DNA of 59,448 bases from positions 1 through 59,448 of the IMG/VR virus record IMGVR_UViG_3300032820_000008; one strand, 5' to 3'. The notes under the pieces were generated by a model. That model saw only the letters and a program-made list of their open reading frames with translations, was not told where the DNA came from and searched no databases. Made by a program: the position numbers and the translations under genes. Shown piece after piece: positions 43,003-49,385 of this stretch (positions are counted from its first letter, which is position 1; each line of letters starts with the position of its first letter). The DNA is from a virus.

Positions 43003-43040
43003 GTTTCTGCTATTAATGCCTGAGCATTAATAGCAGAAAC
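43003..43040. repeat. Perfect 17-bp hairpin
   Basis: GTTTCTGCTATTAATGC, loop CTGA, then GCATTAATAGCAGAAAC. There are no mismatches and no T-run after either side, so it is unlikely to be an intrinsic terminator. Confidence 0.95.
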
Positions 43041-43080
43041 CTTGCTGCTTTTTGGGAACTGGTTTGGCATAGCAAACCTT

Positions 43081-43095
43081 GTGACATTCTGTCAC
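43081..43095. promoter_or_regulatory. Palindrome 7
   Basis: GTGACATTCTGTCAC followed by AGAGTTCG, matching one side of the longer arms seen in palindromes 1-5. Confidence 0.75.
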
Positions 43096-43136
43096 AGAGT
43101 TCGAGGTGAACTTCGTGACGAAAACCAGCGAATCTT

Positions 43137-43151
43137 GTGACATTTTGTCAC
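43137..43151. promoter_or_regulatory. Palindrome 8 with adjacent half-site
   Basis: GTGACATTTTGTCAC followed by AGAGTTTG. A half-site TTTTGTCACAGAGTTTG follows at 43165-43181. Confidence 0.75.
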
Positions 43152-43296
43152 AGAGTTTGTCCTGTTTTGTCACAGAGTTTGCAAGGTCCGCATAGTTCAC
43201 GGGGTTGCGAGGTTTGTTTCTAACTTCGTTCTGTAGAATAATTAAGATGCGCCGAGGACTTCGTTTGCTTCGTTTGCTTGGCCGCTGCCCGACCCC

Positions 43297-43315
43297 TTTC
43301 TTACCAGTTCCCTAA
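43297..43315. repeat. Copy 3 of the boundary motif
   Basis: TTTCTTACCAGTTCCCTAA immediately precedes, on the plus strand, the A-run of the terminator at 43325-43361. It carries A at position 7 like copies 1 and 2. Confidence 0.85.
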
Positions 43316-43324
43316 AAAAAGAAT

Positions 43325-43361
43325 AAAAAAAACCCCCACACCATCCTTGGCATGGGGGGAA
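43325..43361 (-). terminator. Terminator of the first early cassette
   Basis: On the minus strand a stem of CCCCCATGCCA with TGGTGTGGGGG (loop AGGA, two G-U type pairs) is followed by eight T residues. It ends the 203-residue gene's transcript. Confidence 0.8.
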
Positions 43362-43387
43362 GGGTCTAGGGTTTAGGGTCTAGGTGA

Positions 43388-43999
43388 TTATTCTGCGGGC
43401 AGTTCCTTTACTACCGCTCTGTGAAGCTTCACCAATTTGGCTCGCATTGTCTTAAGCGTTTCCGCATCGTCTGCCTTGTTCGCAGTTAGTGCAAGATTGC
43501 GAAGCGTTTTGATATCTGTCGCGATACCATCGCCAAGTGTGCGTATTGCATCCGCACGCGCTTTTTTCAGTTCGGCCTGTTTCTTTTTGGCCTCTGCTTC
43601 TGCCTTGTCTTCTGGCGATTGCGCCGCAAGCTTTGCATCCTTTAACGCTTGCGCTTCCTCCGACAGGACCTTGCTAGGAACAACAAACTCGCGTGGTGGC
43701 GATTGTTCCAAATGGTACGCCACTATGCCTGCCTTGATAAAGCGCCATTTGTTGCGCGCATATGCTCCGAGCGCTTTCTTTTTCAGAAACGCTTGTTCTG
43801 TATCAAGCTTTAACGTTTTCGCCCTAAGACTAGCGAGTTTGGCCTGTGTTCCCTGAACGCAATCGGTCCAGATTGCATCGACCGGCTCACTTTCTCCGCC
43901 TAATACATCAACCGCGTAGTACACGAAACATGCTTCCATAGACGATTCCGCGTCTAGGTACAGTTCCGCACCGTGTTCTGCCTTTTCGTAGGTGTTCAT
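43388..43999 (-). CDS. Helical early protein, 203 aa
   Basis: Residues 1-45 form a compact start (MNTYEKAEHGAELYLDAESS). The centre contains RNKWRFIKAGIVAYHLEQSP, followed by a Lys/Ala/Glu-rich coiled coil (KAEAEAKKKQAELKKARADA, about residues 130-155) and a basic C-terminal helix. It is the largest product of the early cassettes, with its own promoter (44066-44093) and terminator. Early phage proteins of this kind often bind host enzymes. No family is recognised. Confidence 0.7.
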   Translation of the reverse strand: MNTYEKAEHGAELYLDAESSMEACFVYYAVDVLGGESEPVDAIWTDCVQGTQAKLASLRAKTLKLDTEQAFLKKKALGAYARNKWRFIKAGIVAYHLEQSPPREFVVPSKVLSEEAQALKDAKLAAQSPEDKAEAEAKKKQAELKKARADAIRTLGDGIATDIKTLRNLALTANKADDAETLKTMRAKLVKLHRAVVKELPAE

Positions 44000-44065
44000 A
44001 ATTTATCTACCCTTTTGCGCCTATGGCGCTCTAACGTCGCGCATGATTGCCCGACTGAGGTTCCT

Positions 44066-44093
44066 ATTATACATACATTCTATACAATGTATA
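44066..44093 (-). promoter_or_regulatory. Early promoter with palindrome over -35
   Basis: Minus strand TATACA (44088-44093), 16 bases, TATAAT (44066-44071). The perfect palindrome CTATACA-A-TGTATAG at 44080-44094 covers the -35 element and could be an operator. Confidence 0.75.
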
Positions 44094-44129
44094 GTGCTAA
44101 GAATCGTATCGTAGCCGCGCCCCAACCCT

Positions 44130-44148
44130 TTTCTTGCCAGTTCCCTAA
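44130..44148. repeat. Copy 4 of the boundary motif
   Basis: TTTCTTGCCAGTTCCCTAA lies between the early promoter at 44066-44093 and the terminator at 44155-44187. Confidence 0.88.
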
Positions 44149-44154
44149 AAAAAG

Positions 44155-44187
44155 ATAAAAAAACCCGCACCATTTCTGATGCGGGTG
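44155..44187 (-). terminator. Terminator of the 83-residue gene
   Basis: Minus strand CCCGCATC and GGTGCGGG around AGAAAT, then seven T residues. Confidence 0.85.
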
Positions 44188-44192
44188 TTCGG

Positions 44193-44444
44193 TTAAATGA
44201 CCCAATCTTCTGGATGTTCGGATACAATTATCATGGCGCTAGACATTGAGGCCTTAGCCTGATCGACCACGTCGTGATTACATTTTCTCGGTGGAATATA
44301 GCCTGACTCGAATGCACCACAACCCAATGCACTGAATTGCCTACCTGCTTCTTGATAGGTTATCTCTTTATCAATCCATTCTCCCATCTCGTGCAAGCTG
44401 TCATGATCCCATGGCTCGCCACAAAAACGGCAATATATATCCAT
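44193..44444 (-). CDS. Zinc-finger early protein
   Basis: This 83-residue protein starts MDIYCRFCGEPWDHDSLHEM. CRFC pairs with later Cys/His residues (LGCGAF, KCNHDVV) to give a zinc-knuckle candidate. I recall similar C-x2-C-G-E-P-W-D starts in small phage proteins of unknown role. The ATG at 44444 has AAGGA seven bases upstream; the upstream ATG at 44459 has none. It is the only gene of its cassette, flanked by promoter 44488-44515 and terminator 44155-44187. Confidence 0.7.
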   Translation of the reverse strand: MDIYCRFCGEPWDHDSLHEMGEWIDKEITYQEAGRQFSALGCGAFESGYIPPRKCNHDVVDQAKASMSSAMIIVSEHPEDWVI

Positions 44445-44487
44445 CGCTGCGTCCTTCATTAAGTGCTGCTGTATTGCAGTGATAGTT

Positions 44488-44515
44488 ATTATACGTATAT
44501 CTGATGTAATGTCAA
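44488..44515 (-). promoter_or_regulatory. Early promoter of the zinc-finger gene
   Basis: Minus strand TTGACA (44510-44515), 16 bases, TATAAT (44488-44493). The element and the leader after it are nearly identical to 44919-44946. Confidence 0.85.
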
Positions 44516-44563
44516 TAAACCATTGCCTAAACTTATATAACGTTGTAGTTGCATCCCGACCCC

Positions 44564-44582
44564 TTTCTTGCCAGTTCCCTAA
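44564..44582. repeat. Copy 5 of the boundary motif
   Basis: TTTCTTGCCAGTTCCCTAA between the promoter at 44488-44515 and the terminator at 44590-44617; part of a longer block repeated near 44940-45013. Confidence 0.88.
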
Positions 44583-44589
44583 AAAAGAT

Positions 44590-44617
44590 AAAAAAAACCC
44601 CGCCCGAAGGCGGGGAA
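44590..44617 (-). terminator. Terminator of the 78-residue gene
   Basis: Minus strand CCCCGCC-TTCG-GGCGGGG followed by eight T residues, a textbook intrinsic terminator. Confidence 0.92.
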
Positions 44618-44632
44618 ACGGGGAGGGTTGAG

Positions 44633-44869
44633 TTATTTAATTAATACGTTAAGTTCTTTTTTAACTCGTCGCGCTGTCTCTCCGCGCCATGTTGTGGCAT
44701 TGGCTAGAAAGTAGCGAACAATGGACTTGCCACTGTCGTACCCGTAATCATCCTGAACGGATTGCATTGTTGCCATTGCGTCCAAATACGGCGCTGCCGC
44801 GTAATTAACGTTATTCCAATCTGCCCAAATTTCGTGGACGATGGTTTGTAAGGGTCTGACTTCCTTCAT
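44633..44869 (-). CDS. Small early protein, 78 aa
   Basis: It begins MKEVRPLQTIVHEIWADWNN and is mostly helical, ending RGETARRVKKELNVLIK. The ATG at 44869 is chosen for GGGAG eight bases upstream. It is the only gene of its cassette, with its own promoter and terminator. No family is recognised. Confidence 0.65.
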   Translation of the reverse strand: MKEVRPLQTIVHEIWADWNNVNYAAAPYLDAMATMQSVQDDYGYDSGKSIVRYFLANATTWRGETARRVKKELNVLIK

Positions 44870-44918
44870 GTAAAAACTCCCGTTTGATTGCTGCAATCAT
44901 GTTGTTGCAGTGATAGTT

Positions 44919-44946
44919 ATTATACGTATATCTGATGTAATGTCAA
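44919..44946 (-). promoter_or_regulatory. Early promoter of the 78-residue gene
   Basis: Minus strand TTGACA (44941-44946), 16 bases, TATAAT (44919-44924). Its leader (44881-44918) repeats at 45283-45320. Confidence 0.85.
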
Positions 44947-44994
44947 TAAACCATTGCCTAAACTTATATAACGTTGTAGTTGCATTCCGACCCC

Positions 44995-45013
44995 TTTCTT
45001 GCCAGTTCCCTAA
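44995..45013. repeat. Copy 6 of the boundary motif
   Basis: TTTCTTGCCAGTTCCCTAA between the promoter at 44919-44946 and the terminator at 45024-45048. Confidence 0.88.
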
Positions 45014-45023
45014 AAACAGGCAT

Positions 45024-45048
45024 AAAAAAACCCCGCCCGAAGGCGGGG
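45024..45048 (-). terminator. Terminator of the 67-residue gene
   Basis: Same stem as at 44590-44617 (CCCCGCC-TTCG-GGCGGGG) with seven T residues. Confidence 0.92.
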
Positions 45049-45066
45049 AAACGGGGGGGGTTATTC

Positions 45067-45270
45067 CTATGCCTCGAAGAACCCGTCCTGACAGGCTTGG
45101 CACATGCCAGACAGGTTATATTCCTTCTGAGAAAGGACGTCGGTGAACTTATCGGCGGGCTTTCCGCATGTTGTGCATAGATTTGCCAACTGATGTGCGT
45201 CGTGTGACCGGTCGAAAAGCAATTGTGACATCGTTTCCCGTAGCTCTCTCATCTCTTTAGACTTACTCAT
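45067..45270 (-). CDS. Small two-CxxC zinc protein
   Basis: This 67-residue protein has an N-terminal helix (KSKEMRELRETMSQLLFDRS) and a C-terminal zinc ribbon formed by CTTCGK and MCQACQDGF. It resembles small phage proteins carrying DksA-like or generic zinc ribbons but lacks a long coiled coil. RBS CGGGAGA precedes the ATG. It is the single gene of its cassette. A host RNA-polymerase-directed role is possible but not shown. Confidence 0.7.
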   Translation of the reverse strand: MSKSKEMRELRETMSQLLFDRSHDAHQLANLCTTCGKPADKFTDVLSQKEYNLSGMCQACQDGFFEA

Positions 45271-45320
45271 AATATGGTCTCCCGTTTGATTGCTGCAATC
45301 ATGTTGTTGCAGTGATAGTT

Positions 45321-45348
45321 ATTATACGTATATCCTAGACAATGTCTA
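45321..45348 (-). promoter_or_regulatory. Early promoter with palindromic -35
   Basis: Minus strand TAGACA (45343-45348), 16 bases, TATAAT (45321-45326). The perfect palindrome CTAGACA-A-TGTCTAG (45335-45349) covers the -35. Confidence 0.75.
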
Positions 45349-45381
45349 GTGCTAGGAATCGCGCCGCGCACCCCGCACCCC

Positions 45382-45400
45382 TTTCTTGCCAGTTCCCTAA
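45382..45400. repeat. Copy 7 of the boundary motif
   Basis: TTTCTTGCCAGTTCCCTAA between the promoter at 45321-45348 and the terminator at 45411-45441. Confidence 0.88.
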
Positions 45401-45410
45401 AAACAGGCAT

Positions 45411-45441
45411 AAAAAAACCCCGCACCATCCTTGGCGCGGGG
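45411..45441 (-). terminator. Terminator of the first early genes
   Basis: Minus strand CCCCGCGCCA and TGGTGCGGGG around AGGA, then seven T residues. The loop and inner stem match the terminator at 43325-43361. Confidence 0.9.
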
Positions 45442-45450
45442 GTCACGGGG

Positions 45451-45624
45451 TTAGCGTCGTCGTGTACTTTTTCTTCCTATCTGCCACGCTACGAATGTAA
45501 ATACTGGAAGGATCATTATTGCTAGGGTAAATATCTCTAGCCAAGAATTACCGCTATTGTGTGCGAGTAATAATCCCAATAAAGCGATACATGCAAATAA
45601 CATGCTTAGGTATTGTGCCATCAT
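45451..45624 (-). CDS. Two-TM early membrane protein, 57 aa
   Basis: The ORF starts MMAQYLSMLFACIALLGLLL. A first membrane helix at about residues 5-21, a short polar turn (HNSGNSWLE) and a second helix at 30-49 (EIFTLAIMILPVFTFVAWQI) are followed by a basic tail GRKSTRRR. AGGGG lies eight bases before the ATG. It shares the first early transcript with the 66-residue Cys protein upstream. A role in superinfection exclusion or host membrane alteration is an inference from position and topology. Confidence 0.65.
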   Translation of the reverse strand: MMAQYLSMLFACIALLGLLLAHNSGNSWLEIFTLAIMILPVFTFVAWQIGRKSTRRR

Positions 45625-45676
45625 TGTTTTATTCCCCTTTAGTTATGGGGCATCCTTGCCCCGGTTAGGTAGATTG

Positions 45677-45877
45677 CTAGCAGTATTTGTCTGCGCCTAG
45701 CCCGCAACCTGGAATCCCCTCTGGAGTTAGCTCGCAGTGGATATCTTCGCAGTAACCACATATGCTGCCCCTTGCCTTAGCTTTCGCCTCAGCTATCTTG
45801 CGCTCCCGACGTAACCGGAGGGTTTTTGTTTGGCGCGAATTACCTGCGCCACGCTTATTGTTTATTCGTTTACTCAT
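45677..45877 (-). CDS. Small Cys-rich basic protein
   Basis: The N-terminal 36 residues are Arg/Lys-rich (KRINNKRGAGNSRQTKTLRL). The C-terminal part carries five Cys (CGYCEDIHC, GCGLGADKYC) and may bind zinc. It is the first gene of the leftward block, right after the promoter at 45921-45949, so probably the earliest expressed. GGGAATA near the ATG serves as a weak RBS. No family is recognised. Confidence 0.65.
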   Translation of the reverse strand: MSKRINNKRGAGNSRQTKTLRLRRERKIAEAKAKARGSICGYCEDIHCELTPEGIPGCGLGADKYC

Positions 45878-45920
45878 GGTATCTATTCCCGTGTTATTAC
45901 TGCGTCATTGCAGTGTTTGT

Positions 45921-45949
45921 ATAGTACGATAAAAGACAATGTATGTCAA
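45921..45949 (-). promoter_or_regulatory. Leading early promoter
   Basis: Minus strand TTGACA (45944-45949), 17 bases, TACTAT (45921-45926). It faces away from the terminase operon; the 164 bases between it and the terminase ATG show no clear rightward promoter. Confidence 0.8.
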
Positions 45950-46113
45950 ATATTTACTCGGACCCCCCACCCCCCTGAACGTCAGTTAGGAGTCCCACAT
46001 CTATATACATATTAATCTGCACAGTCCTACCTACATTTTTTGAAATCGCCGCCTTGAAAACACCCCCCTTTTCCTATAAAAGGCATATACAAAAAAATTT
46101 CTACCAAAAAATT

Positions 46114-46869
46114 ATGAAATCGAAGCTCAACTTAGAAGAAGTGTTAGAGAAATGGACACAGGAACCTGTGCCTAAACCTCCTATTAAAAAACCAGTATTA
46201 GTAAAACCTACCTTCGATGTCCCATTACCCCCTTCATATCCTCGTAAAGAAGAAGTCATTACTGATTTGAAAGAAGGAGTAAGGACGGCTGCGAATACAG
46301 CTACGCTACTCAATAAACTGGGCATGTCAGAGGATATTGGTACTACAGAAGGAGAATCAGAAACTCCCGTTAACTCCCTTGACCCTACTGGATTATTCCA
46401 ACAAGCCTTCGGAATGGAATCTACAGATGTACAAATGGTCGATGAATTAACGGATAAAACTAAGCGTGGCCCCGGTAGACCTAAAAAACTGGATGGCTCT
46501 ACAAGCGTTGTTCCTACCGAATTATTTGATACCTACACAGCAGTCAAACTTGCCACGATATTAAGTGAATATGATAAACAGGTTATTGATGATACGGCGC
46601 AATTACGTACCTATATTACGAATCGGTTGATTGAAGAGTCTAAGTGTGGGGATACTAAGCATGAGATACGGGCTTTGGAGCTATTAGGTAAGATTTCCGA
46701 CGTAGGTTTGTTTTCTGAGAAAACAGAGATTAATATCACGCATACTACGGATTCTCTGCAACATGCCATAAAAGATAAAATTGACCGTCTAATGGGTATG
46801 GTAGGGAGTGATATACAGGATGTGGAGTTTGAGGAAGTTGAAGCTGTCGTAGACGAGGAAGAAATATGA
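46114..46869 (+). CDS. Small terminase subunit candidate
   Basis: This 251-residue protein has an N-terminal Pro/Lys-rich part (PVPKPPIKKPVLVKPTFDVP) and an AT-hook-like KRGPGRPKK near residue 130. A helical C-terminal region follows (DDTAQLRTYITNRLIEESKC, HEIRALELLGKISDVGLFSE). The ALELLGKISDVGLF helix and its position two genes before the large terminase fit DNA-recognition subunits of this phage group. The ATG at 46114 is preferred over an in-frame TTG at 46054; neither has a strong RBS. Confidence 0.65.
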   Translation: MKSKLNLEEVLEKWTQEPVPKPPIKKPVLVKPTFDVPLPPSYPRKEEVITDLKEGVRTAANTATLLNKLGMSEDIGTTEGESETPVNSLDPTGLFQQAFGMESTDVQMVDELTDKTKRGPGRPKKLDGSTSVVPTELFDTYTAVKLATILSEYDKQVIDDTAQLRTYITNRLIEESKCGDTKHEIRALELLGKISDVGLFSEKTEINITHTTDSLQHAIKDKIDRLMGMVGSDIQDVEFEEVEAVVDEEEI

Positions 46870-47480
46870 TTCTATTAAGACTTCTCGTTGTCATGCTGGT
46901 TTTACTTACTGCGTGTACTGAAGAAGCAGTTTCAACACCGCCCCCTACGACTATTGATGAACTTGTTACCCAGTTAAAAGCACAATCGCCGCGTGCATCG
47001 GTTAAGTTGTTATTTGTTGTAAGTGCTAAGAAAGGCACTATATCCCGTATAAATAACACGGGTAATCACATACTAACGATAGCGAGAGAGGATTTGTTGC
47101 GTACTATTGCGTTTACAGACCGCCCACAACGGCTTGCCTATGATATATCACCTGCCATGCTTCTTTCGATTTGGCATAGTGGCAAAGATAGTTTTGCGAT
47201 TGATCCACCCAATGCGGTTCTTCTGGACGACGATAACAAGATTGCCATCACGACGTTATCCGACATGATTGACGACTCTGGTGTGTTAACGTTTAAACTC
47301 AATCGCAATGCATATAAAGAAGTGGATGCGGAGGGTCACCCTTTTGATACGGAATTACACCATCCGACATTGGTGATTGACTCCTCGATTATCACAGTAG
47401 CGGGTGTTGCCGGATTATTACGGGCTGGCGCACAGGCATGTGCAGAGGTCGAATGTTACTGGGCATTAGCGGGAGCATAA
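46866..47480 (+). CDS. Phage lipoprotein
   Basis: This 204-residue protein has an N-terminal signal peptide MILLRLLVVMLVLLTAC, where LTAC is a lipobox, so Cys17 would be lipidated after signal peptidase II cleavage. The mature part is beta-rich with a repeated acidic pattern (NAVLLDDDNKIAITTLSDMI) and a His/Pro turn (DTELHHPTLVIDSS). It lies between small and large terminase genes with ATGA-type overlap on the left. Phage lipoproteins often block superinfection; that role is plausible here but the late location is unusual. No family is recognised. Confidence 0.65.
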   Translation: MILLRLLVVMLVLLTACTEEAVSTPPPTTIDELVTQLKAQSPRASVKLLFVVSAKKGTISRINNTGNHILTIAREDLLRTIAFTDRPQRLAYDISPAMLLSIWHSGKDSFAIDPPNAVLLDDDNKIAITTLSDMIDDSGVLTFKLNRNAYKEVDAEGHPFDTELHHPTLVIDSSIITVAGVAGLLRAGAQACAEVECYWALAGA

Positions 47481-47728
47481 TGGAACCTACAGGCTTATTT
47501 AGTTTAGAGACTGTTGAAAAATACGGTCTTCCTCTTGTATTGCTGTTGGGCGCTATTTACGCGCTGTATCGGTTTGTATCTTGGAGCCTCATTGACGTCA
47601 AAAATGAATTTGGCAGGTATCATATTTCACATGCAGAAGCGATCAGCCGCCTACAAGTTGATATTGTTGAGATGAAGACAGAACTACGCTTACTCGCGGA
47701 ATTTATTAAAAAAGAATCTGATAAATGA
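47480..47728 (+). CDS. Single-TM protein with coiled coil
   Basis: The ATG at 47480 overlaps the lipoprotein stop (TAATG) and yields an 82-residue protein. Polar start MEPTGLFSLETVEKYG, membrane helix LPLVLLLGAIYALYRFVSW (about residues 17-35), then a charged coiled coil (ISRLQVDIVEMKTELRLLAE). Its stop overlaps the large terminase start. Topology matches phage holin/spanin-like or membrane-anchor proteins; with the lipoprotein just upstream, an inner-membrane/outer-membrane pair such as a spanin pair is a possibility. Confidence 0.6.
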   Translation: MEPTGLFSLETVEKYGLPLVLLLGAIYALYRFVSWSLIDVKNEFGRYHISHAEAISRLQVDIVEMKTELRLLAEFIKKESDK

Positions 47729-49374
47729 GTGCTGCTGTTAAAGAAACACGGCCCTATAACAAATCAGAAGCACTACTCCCGCAGTTAACCGCTGTGGAGC
47801 TAGATAATCTGTTGAAGCTGCTGCCGCATCTGAGTGAGAAAGAGCAACAGGACATCTTCAATGATTTAACAACTTATGAAGAGTTGTTAACTAAGGAAAC
47901 TGCACAGGCAGATTTTATAGAGTTCGTACAACTGATGTGGCCCGAATTTATTATGGGTCGGCATCATAAGATCATGGCGAATGCGTTTGAGCGCGTACTC
48001 AAGGGAGAGTGTAAACGCTTGATTGTTAACATGCCGCCGCGTCATACCAAGTCGGAATTTGCTTCATACCTGCTTCCGGCGTGGTTTTTGGGTAGATTTC
48101 CGCATAAAAAGGTCATTCAGACCTCCCATACAGCAGAATTAGCCGTGGGATTCGGTCGGAAAGTGCGTAATTTAGTTAATAAAGACGAATATAGGGATAT
48201 TTTCCCCAATACAGCCCTTCAAGCGGACTCAAAAGCGGCAGGGAGATGGAATACCAGCCTTGGCGGCGATTACTTTGCTATTGGCGTAGGTGGTGCAGTT
48301 ACCGGTAAAGGTGCTGATTTGCTCATTATTGATGACCCGCATAGTGAGCAGGAGGCGACTTTAGCCGAATCCAGCCCTGAAATTTACGATAAAACCTACG
48401 AATGGTACACATCCGGCCCCCGTCAGCGGCTTCAACCCGGCGGCGCTATCGTGGTGGTGATGACCCGATGGAGTAAACGCGACTTAACGGGCAAAGTTAT
48501 CAAATCCAGTGTGCAAAGAGATGGCGAAGAGTGGGAAGTTATTGAATTTCCTGCAATTATGCCGTCAGGAAATGCACTTTGGCCTGAATTTTGGTCTCTT
48601 GAAGAACTGAGTACGCTGAGAAATGAGCTTCCGCACTCTAAATGGTCCGCGCAGTACCAGCAAGACCCTACCTCCGAAGTAAGCGCCATCGTAAAACGTG
48701 AATGGTGGCAGATTTGGGAGAAAGAAGACCCGCCTGCGTGTGATTTTGTATTGATGTCATGGGATACAGCGTTTGAACGGAATACTAGGGCTGACTACAG
48801 TGCTTGTACGGTGTGGGGTATTTTCTATCAGGCTGGCGCACCTGCGGTTGAGATAGAAAATGAGACAGAAGAGCAACGGGTCAAGTTGCAACAAGGACTC
48901 CCACAAGCAAACATAATTCTGTTGAACGCCTACCGTGATCGGTTGGAATTTCCAGAACTAAAACGGCTCGTTATGGAAGAATATAAGATATGGGAACCGG
49001 ATAGCATCATCATTGAGAAAAAAGCGAGTGGCGCACCACTTATATACGAGTTGCGTTCGATGGGTATCCCGGTACAAGAATTTACTCCTACAAGGGGTAA
49101 TGACAAAATTACACGATTAAACGCAGTGTCTGACATTTTTGCATCAGGAAGAGTATGGTATCCGCCCAAGAGATGGGCTGAAGAAGTGATAGAAGAAATT
49201 GCGAGTTTTCCATCGGGTGAGCATGATGATTATGTTGACTCTACATCGATGGCGCTTTTACGATTCCGTAAAGGCGGTTACATCCAGACCACGATGGATG
49301 AGCCAGAGGAAGAATACACCGCTAGGGAACTTTGGCAGTATAAATTACATACCAATAGAACAGCGTATTACTAA
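47725..49374 (+). CDS. terL: Terminase large subunit
   Basis: This 549-residue protein has an N-terminal packaging ATPase with Walker A-like MPPRHTKSEFASYLLPAWFL (about residue 94) and Walker B LLIIDDPHSEQEA (about 194). The C-terminal RNase H-like nuclease carries acidic residues at LMSWDTAFE (about 343), SIIIEKKASG (about 428) and HDDYVDSTSMAL (about 502). The layout matches the Terminase_6C family. The ATG overlaps the previous stop (ATGA). It cuts concatemers and pumps DNA through the portal encoded next. Confidence 0.95.
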   Translation: MSAAVKETRPYNKSEALLPQLTAVELDNLLKLLPHLSEKEQQDIFNDLTTYEELLTKETAQADFIEFVQLMWPEFIMGRHHKIMANAFERVLKGECKRLIVNMPPRHTKSEFASYLLPAWFLGRFPHKKVIQTSHTAELAVGFGRKVRNLVNKDEYRDIFPNTALQADSKAAGRWNTSLGGDYFAIGVGGAVTGKGADLLIIDDPHSEQEATLAESSPEIYDKTYEWYTSGPRQRLQPGGAIVVVMTRWSKRDLTGKVIKSSVQRDGEEWEVIEFPAIMPSGNALWPEFWSLEELSTLRNELPHSKWSAQYQQDPTSEVSAIVKREWWQIWEKEDPPACDFVLMSWDTAFERNTRADYSACTVWGIFYQAGAPAVEIENETEEQRVKLQQGLPQANIILLNAYRDRLEFPELKRLVMEEYKIWEPDSIIIEKKASGAPLIYELRSMGIPVQEFTPTRGNDKITRLNAVSDIFASGRVWYPPKRWAEEVIEEIASFPSGEHDDYVDSTSMALLRFRKGGYIQTTMDEPEEEYTARELWQYKLHTNRTAYY

Positions 49375-49385
49375 AGGTAATAGTT

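Larger units (their letters stand above)
42562..43296. other. Long non-coding region, possible origin or regulatory region
   Basis: No gene is supported here. It contains a near-consensus DnaA box CTATCCACA (42572-42580), AT-rich stretches and repeated GTCACA/TGTGAC half-sites. It also has a 17-base inverted repeat at 42676-42760, a third related copy AGTCACATTAGGAAC at 42891-42905, a perfect hairpin at 43003-43040 and two palindromes of the GTGACA type. This density of repeats between two leftward transcription units is what one expects of a replication origin or a control region, but no single sign is decisive. Confidence 0.5.

Noticed and set aside
42562-43296. tRNA genes in the long non-coding region or elsewhere.
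   Set aside because: No cloverleaf with a TTC-loop pattern and acceptor pairing was found in any intergenic stretch.
44021-44227. Leftward ORFs overlapping the early promoters and terminators (44021-44227, 44897-45103) and the rightward ones (44910-45180).
   Set aside because: They run through a promoter, a terminator and the boundary motif and partly through supported genes, so they are shadows.
43297-45400. The TTTCTTGCCAGTTCCCTAA motif as an attachment site.
   Set aside because: There is no integrase gene in the window, and seven copies at gene boundaries do not fit a single att site.
45950-46113. A late rightward promoter before the terminase genes.
   Set aside because: The region is C-rich then AT-rich, but I found no -35/-10 pair with good spacing; late transcription may need a phage activator.
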